The notes under the pieces are model-generated. The model was not told the DNA's origin and did no database searches. It was given only the letters and a program-made list of their open reading frames with translations. The position numbers and the translations under genes were made by a program. From Chloroflexota bacterium (GTDB lineage: Bacteria > Chloroflexota > Anaerolineae > Promineifilales > Promineifilaceae), in contig QQUD01000246.1 of NCBI GenBank assembly GCA_008501785.1, forward strand, positions 1 to 22,296: a stretch of DNA of 22,296 nt, given 5' to 3'. This document shows positions 21,861 to 22,296 of this stretch, in pieces; positions within the stretch are counted from its first letter, which is position 1, and each line of letters starts with the position of its first letter.

Positions 21861-22296
21861 TTAACCAAAAACTGCTAATCCTAGCTCATTTACTTTATAC
21901 CCTGGGAAAATGTCTGCTACAAGCGGATTATTGAGCCGTTTGTGCAGCAGTTCGCCAATTACATCGCGGTAATCAGTGGTGATAGCCAGGTCGCCGGGAC
22001 CCACCACCTGTGCATCATGCAGTCCCGGCCAATCGGCGTACACATTTCCCCCATGAATGCCGCCGCCCATCACCATCATCATGTTGCCATGACCATGATC
22101 GGTTCCCAACCCGCCATTTTCCTGCGCTCGCCGCCCAAATTCAGACATCACTACCAATGTCACACGCTGCATCCGGTCCTGTAAATCTTCATAAAAAGCA
22201 GCCAATCCTTGCGCCAATTGGCCCATCAGGTTGGCCATTGGCCCTTCAGCACCACCCTGCGCCACATGCGGATCCCACCCCCCCAGGTCCACGCAG
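21861..22296 (-). CDS. DUF1501 family protein, C-terminal part (5' partial)
   Basis: The frame runs off the window end; about 145 C-terminal residues are visible. VDLGGWDPH at the edge, then TLVVMSEFGRRAQENGGLGT and DHGHGNMMMVMGGGIHGG, are hallmarks of DUF1501 proteins (sulfatase/alkaline-phosphatase-like fold), which are often exported by the Tat route and paired with DUF1800 proteins. The conserved D-H-G-H-G is the expected metal-binding segment. The end, VADIFPGYKVNELGLAVFG, matches the family's usual tail. The GTG near 22292 is internal, not the start. The gene faces the selenoprotein gene; the 69-bp gap between them shows no clear terminator. Confidence 0.88.
   Translation of the reverse strand, partial: CVDLGGWDPHVAQGGAEGPMANLMGQLAQGLAAFYEDLQDRMQRVTLVVMSEFGRRAQENGGLGTDHGHGNMMMVMGGGIHGGNVYADWPGLHDAQVVGPGDLAITTDYRDVIGELLHKRLNNPLVADIFPGYKVNELGLAVFG

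Overview
This 22.3 kb window looks like the chromosome of a Chloroflexota bacterium, probably from an Anaerolineae-like lineage. This placement is inference. It rests on the large BTAD/NB-ARC/TPR regulator beside a giant cyclase-ATPase-TPR protein, a short HNH endonuclease of the cyanobacterial/chloroflexal type, a UGSC selenoprotein, and a 10-bp palindrome (AACGGCCGTT) that recurs in genes and spacers. No rRNA, tRNA or CRISPR array was seen.

Layout. 1-487: 3' end of a gene encoding an SH3b-domain protein, with a hairpin terminator. 833-2947: a membrane-anchored alpha/beta hydrolase, a broken tyrosine-phosphatase-like gene and an RmlD-like reductase, in AT-richer DNA. 3066-4610 (minus): an acyltransferase and a ParB-like small protein. 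4770-11839 (plus): a BTAD/NB-ARC/TPR regulator followed by a twin-cyclase protein with the architecture of animal soluble adenylyl cyclase. 11840-12027: a cluster of palindromes between convergent genes. 12028-16031 (minus): a TetR regulator, ABC ATPase, two ABC-2 permeases and an SDR, probably one operon, controlled from a canonical promoter followed by three operator-like 14-mers at a 16-bp period. 16504-18201: a death-fold-like/TIR/Cys-His/FGE-like protein. 18376-18702: a transposase remnant. 19076-19594: HNH endonuclease. 19755-21791: a thioredoxin-like fusion protein followed by a UGSC selenoprotein whose in-frame UGA is readable as selenocysteine. 21861-22296 (minus): 3' end of a DUF1501 gene.

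The strongest points for a second look are these. (1) The TIR-FGE gene ends in a C-lectin-fold segment with an abrupt change in codon make-up: 23 of 34 codons are NNC, against 1 of 41 earlier in the same domain. It is followed by a GC-rich inverted repeat. This is what a diversity-generating-retroelement variable region would look like, joined to a TIR immune effector; no reverse transcriptase lies in the window. (2) The UGA-containing UGSC gene has a hairpin at SECIS distance. (3) The AACGGCCGTT palindrome is massively over-represented and leaves a protein-level imprint (TAV, NGR, KRPF); it is absent from the 4.35 kb holding the TetR gene and the TIR-FGE gene. (4) The soluble-adenylyl-cyclase-like protein keeps its catalytic residues but lacks the residues that bind bicarbonate in the human enzyme. 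(5) The TetR promoter has a triple operator.
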